Shown here piece by piece: positions 4,290 to 5,083 of a stretch of 5,083 nucleotides of DNA; positions within the stretch are counted from its first letter, which is position 1; each line of letters opens with the position of its first letter. Origin of the DNA: Acidimicrobiia bacterium. Its GTDB lineage: Bacteria; Actinomycetota; Acidimicrobiia; Acidimicrobiales; Ilumatobacteraceae. The stretch covers positions 1 through 5,083 of the forward strand of contig JACDGA010000152.1 in NCBI GenBank assembly GCA_013815505.1. Direction: 5' to 3'. The position numbers and the translations under genes were made by a program. The notes below the pieces were generated by a model that did no database searches, was not told where the DNA came from, and worked only from the letters and a program-made list of their open reading frames with translations.

Positions 4290-5083
4290 ATGATCGAGCC
4301 GACCATCTCCCCGACCCGCGATGTCGTCCCGTTCCGGGAGGCGACGCGGGCATGGTTCGGGATCTCGCTGCGCACGTTCGGCGGGCCTGCCGGCCAGATC
4401 TCGGTCATGCACCGCGAACTCGTCGATGACCGACGGTGGATCGGAGAGCGACGCTTCCTGCACGCACTCTCCTACTGCACGCTGCTCCCCGGACCCGAAG
4501 CACAGCAGCTGGCGATCTACATCGGGTGGTTGCTCAACGGCACGGCCGGCGGGCTCGTCGCCGGAATTCTGTTCGTGCTGCCCGGCTACCTCGCCCTCAT
4601 GGCCCTGTCGGCCATCTACGCCGCGTGGGGTGCCACCACCGCTGTCACCGCGATCTTCGCCGGCCTCGCACCAGCGGTGCTGGCAATCGTCGCCCAAGCT
4701 GTCTGGCGAATCGGCAACCGCGCTCTCAAGAACCGGCTCCTCATCGCCATCGCCATCGGCGCGTTCGTCGCCCTGTTCGTGTTCAACCTGGCATTCCCGA
4801 TCGTCATCGCCGCCGCTGGACTCACCGGCTTCCTCGGCGCCAGGGCACGACCCGACCTGTTCATCGCCAAGCCCTCCAACACCAGCGGCGACACGCCGCC
4901 ACCGCTGATCGCCGACGACGCACTTCACGGCGAACCACCGTCATGGCCGCGCGCCGCCCGCATCTTCACTGTGGGCGTGACCTTATGGCTGGCACCCGTG
5001 ATCGTCGCCGCCGTCGCGCTCGGGCGATCCCACGTGTTCGTCGAACAGAGCGTGTTCTTCTCGGGCACCGCCGTCGTCACCTT
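4290..5083 (+). CDS. chrA: Chromate efflux transporter ChrA (3' end missing)
   Basis: 264 codons are visible and the frame is open at the right edge; full-length ChrA proteins are about 380-450 residues. ChrA exports chromate across the cytoplasmic membrane and confers chromate resistance. Residues 30-36 give FGGPAGQ, followed by ISVMHRELVDDRRWI (37-51), FLHALSYCTLLPGPEAQQLA (56-75) and YIGWLL (77-82); these are the hallmark blocks of the N-terminal CHR domain. Hydrophobic segments lie at about 86-112, 118-138, 150-166 and 170-185. A polar, proline-rich linker (186-224) precedes the start of the second half. ATG 4290 is preferred; a GTG six codons upstream (4272) is possible but its AAGG is too close. 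Leu232 uses TTA (4983-4985), a rare codon in such GC-rich DNA, and together with the adjacent IS debris hints at transfer. No regulator such as ChrB is visible upstream. Confidence 0.92.
   Translation, partial: MIEPTISPTRDVVPFREATRAWFGISLRTFGGPAGQISVMHRELVDDRRWIGERRFLHALSYCTLLPGPEAQQLAIYIGWLLNGTAGGLVAGILFVLPGYLALMALSAIYAAWGATTAVTAIFAGLAPAVLAIVAQAVWRIGNRALKNRLLIAIAIGAFVALFVFNLAFPIVIAAAGLTGFLGARARPDLFIAKPSNTSGDTPPPLIADDALHGEPPSWPRAARIFTVGVTLWLAPVIVAAVALGRSHVFVEQSVFFSGTAVVT

Noticed and set aside
4033..4353. - strand frame with a plausible-looking stretch (GKPAPGMDGQHEVIWLSDKS) in the gap before chrA
   Set aside because: It looked protein-like at first, but both flanks are antisense to the transposase remnant and to chrA, and I recognise no family. 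A protein search of about 40 residues would settle it.
4044..4928. Long - strand open frame opposite chrA and the IS remnant
   Set aside because: The + strand carries clear ChrA motifs over the same bases; the antisense translation has no recognisable domain.

Overview
The window is GC-rich throughout (roughly two thirds by eye), with strongly GC-biased third codon positions. Two genes have a TANNNT box a few bases before their ATG and no convincing Shine-Dalgarno, which suggests leaderless mRNAs. Together with a coproheme decarboxylase gene, this points to a high-GC Gram-positive, probably an actinobacterium (perhaps of the Acidimicrobiia type). That placement is inference; there is no rRNA or marker gene here to test it.

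Layout. (1) 1-831, + strand: the 3' part of an ABC-transporter substrate-binding protein of the branched-chain amino acid/amide type. (2) 843-2346, - strand: a two-gene operon read right to left, fdhD (sulfur carrier for formate dehydrogenase activation) then chdC/hemQ (coproheme decarboxylase, last step of heme b synthesis by the coproporphyrin route), 4 nt apart. It converges tail to tail on the substrate-binding gene. (3) 2347-2492: a divergent regulatory region with a 22-bp GC-rich tandem repeat between two candidate leaderless promoters. (4) 2493-3305, + strand: a complete AqpZ-like aquaporin, followed by an 8-bp-stem hairpin. (5) About 3337-4098: insertion-sequence debris. It has a tandem-repeat IS end, the N-terminal part of an IS481-like transposase without its catalytic domain, then the N-terminal piece of a second, different transposase carrying a frameshift. 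(6) 4099-4289: no recognisable gene; a candidate promoter and a small hairpin. (7) 4290 to the end, + strand: the N-terminal 264 codons of a ChrA chromate-efflux transporter, open at the window edge.

How the parts relate. fdhD and chdC both serve redox-cofactor maturation (bis-MGD enzymes and heme) and are probably co-transcribed. The aquaporin is independent and divergent. chrA lies directly behind transposase wreckage, so it may have arrived by transfer or be expressed from a promoter within that wreckage. I see no clear new multi-gene system. The least explained items are the 22-bp repeat array, the chimeric IS remnant that runs into chrA with an ATGA overlap, and the Gln-type (Firmicute-like) active site of the chdC product.
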